From: an uncultured Haloferula sp.
Lineage (GTDB): Bacteria; Verrucomicrobiota; Verrucomicrobiae; Verrucomicrobiales; Akkermansiaceae
NCBI GenBank assembly: GCA_946481625.1
Contig: CAMLOZ010000268.1
Location: 1-5,723 of the forward strand
Reading direction: 5' to 3'
DNA length: 5,723 nucleotides
Below are positions 5,179 to 5,723 of this stretch, one piece after another (within the stretch, counting starts at the first letter, position 1; every line of letters starts with the position of its first letter). A program made the position numbers and the translations under genes. The notes below the pieces were generated by a model. That model was not told the origin of the DNA. It worked only from the letters and a program-made list of their open reading frames with translations, and ran no database searches.

Positions 5179-5723
5179 ATGAAGCGACGCGGATTTCTCG
5201 GCAAGGTGGCGGGCGGAGCGGTTGCCGGTGCCACCGGTATCGCGCCCGCGCAAACGCAGAGGGTGGAGAGTGTCTCCTTGATGAAGACTCCCGCCGTGAT
5301 CATGGCCCCGCGAGCCGATGGGGTGGAGGTGGTCTGGGCCGTTTCGAAGCTGTCCCGCGGCCATGTCGAGTGGAAGGGTGAAGACGGCAGCAGCGGCACC
5401 GCCGGCGCGGATCGTTTCGGCTTCGTCCCGCAGGGTGACGAGATCCTGCGCGTGAAGGTGACCGGCCTGAAGCCCGGCGGTCGCTACACCCTGCGCGCCA
5501 TCACGGACTCCACCGACGGCAAGGATCGCGTGGAGGGGCCGTGGAAAAAGTTCCGCACCCTCGATCCCGCGGCGGAGTCGACGAGCTTCGTGATCTGGAA
5601 CGACACCCACCAGAACGAGGAAACCATAAGGCGTCTCCATGCCTCGACTCCGCCGGGCGACTTCCTGCTCTGGAACGGTGATACCTGCAACGACTGGCAT
5701 CAGGAAGACTGGCTTGTGCCGAC
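5179..5723 (+). CDS. Tat-exported calcineurin-like metallophosphoesterase, N-terminal part (3' end beyond the window)
   Basis: The frame is open from ATG at 5179 to the right edge, giving 181 residues; the catalytic domain continues outside. The N-terminus is a twin-arginine signal: KRRGFLGK (2-9), then an Ala/Gly-rich hydrophobic stretch and a likely cleavage site near APA-Q (22-25), so the enzyme should be exported folded. Residues about 38-128 look like a small beta-sandwich (VEVVWAVS, LRVKVTGLKPGGRYTLRA, then FRTLD), as in purple acid phosphatase or fibronectin-III N-terminal domains. The phosphoesterase fold then starts: FVIWNDTH (137-144), with Asp142 and His144 as the DxH metal motif, and FLLWNGDTCND (162-172), with Gly167-Asp168 as the GD motif. 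The HxH and GHxH motifs expected later lie outside the window. The substrate is unknown (phosphomonoester or phosphodiester). The start is fixed by the signal peptide, since no Shine-Dalgarno is seen. It is co-directional with the preceding gene and may have its own promoter in the gap. Confidence 0.88.
   Translation, partial: MKRRGFLGKVAGGAVAGATGIAPAQTQRVESVSLMKTPAVIMAPRADGVEVVWAVSKLSRGHVEWKGEDGSSGTAGADRFGFVPQGDEILRVKVTGLKPGGRYTLRAITDSTDGKDRVEGPWKKFRTLDPAAESTSFVIWNDTHQNEETIRRLHASTPPGDFLLWNGDTCNDWHQEDWLVP

Noticed and set aside
1..5723. CRISPR array, insertion sequence, tRNA or phage attachment site
   Set aside because: No regularly spaced repeats, transposase or integrase motifs, tRNA-like cloverleaf or CCA-ended sequence were seen on reading both strands.

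Overview
The window is ordinary chromosomal sequence, GC-rich and densely coding, from a bacterium that I would place, by inference only, in the Verrucomicrobia (Luteolibacter/Haloferula-like). The reasons are the overall base composition, the Verrucomicrobia-like flavour of the phosphoesterase and the VanW-type protein, weak or absent Shine-Dalgarno sequences at most starts, and a short CGTGAA-rich intergenic repeat. No rRNA, tRNA, CRISPR array, transposase or phage gene is visible.

There are five genes in two divergent groups. Three lie head-to-tail on the minus strand, in transcription order: an agmatine deiminase (4155 to 3109), an M32 (carboxypeptidase Taq) metallopeptidase with a GTG start (3031 to 1565), and a large VanW-domain protein (1460, running off the left edge). 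Gaps between them are 77 and 104 bases. The VanW protein is open over the whole left 1.46 kb. It is not a plain VanW protein: it continues through a cysteine cluster into what looks like a GT-B-type glycosyltransferase region. Two genes lie on the plus strand: an ADP-ribosylglycohydrolase of the DraG/ARH type (4200 to 5117) and a Tat-exported calcineurin-like metallophosphoesterase with an N-terminal beta-sandwich-like region (5179, running off the right edge).

The agmatine deiminase and the ADP-ribosylglycohydrolase are transcribed divergently from only 44 bases. A perfect 8-bp inverted repeat fills half of that gap and ends on the base before the glycohydrolase start codon, with the Shine-Dalgarno sequence in its loop and right arm. 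The VanW gene has an analogous but unrelated perfect 7-bp palindrome ending two bases before its own ATG. These two start-proximal palindromes, the VanW-glycosyltransferase fusion and the small intergenic repeat are the points worth a second look.

The genes do not form one obvious pathway. Agmatine deiminase belongs to putrescine synthesis, but no aguB partner is present. The peptidase is a general cytosolic enzyme, the VanW fusion points to the cell envelope or surface glycans, and the phosphoesterase acts outside the cytoplasm. I see no convincing evidence of an undescribed multi-gene system.
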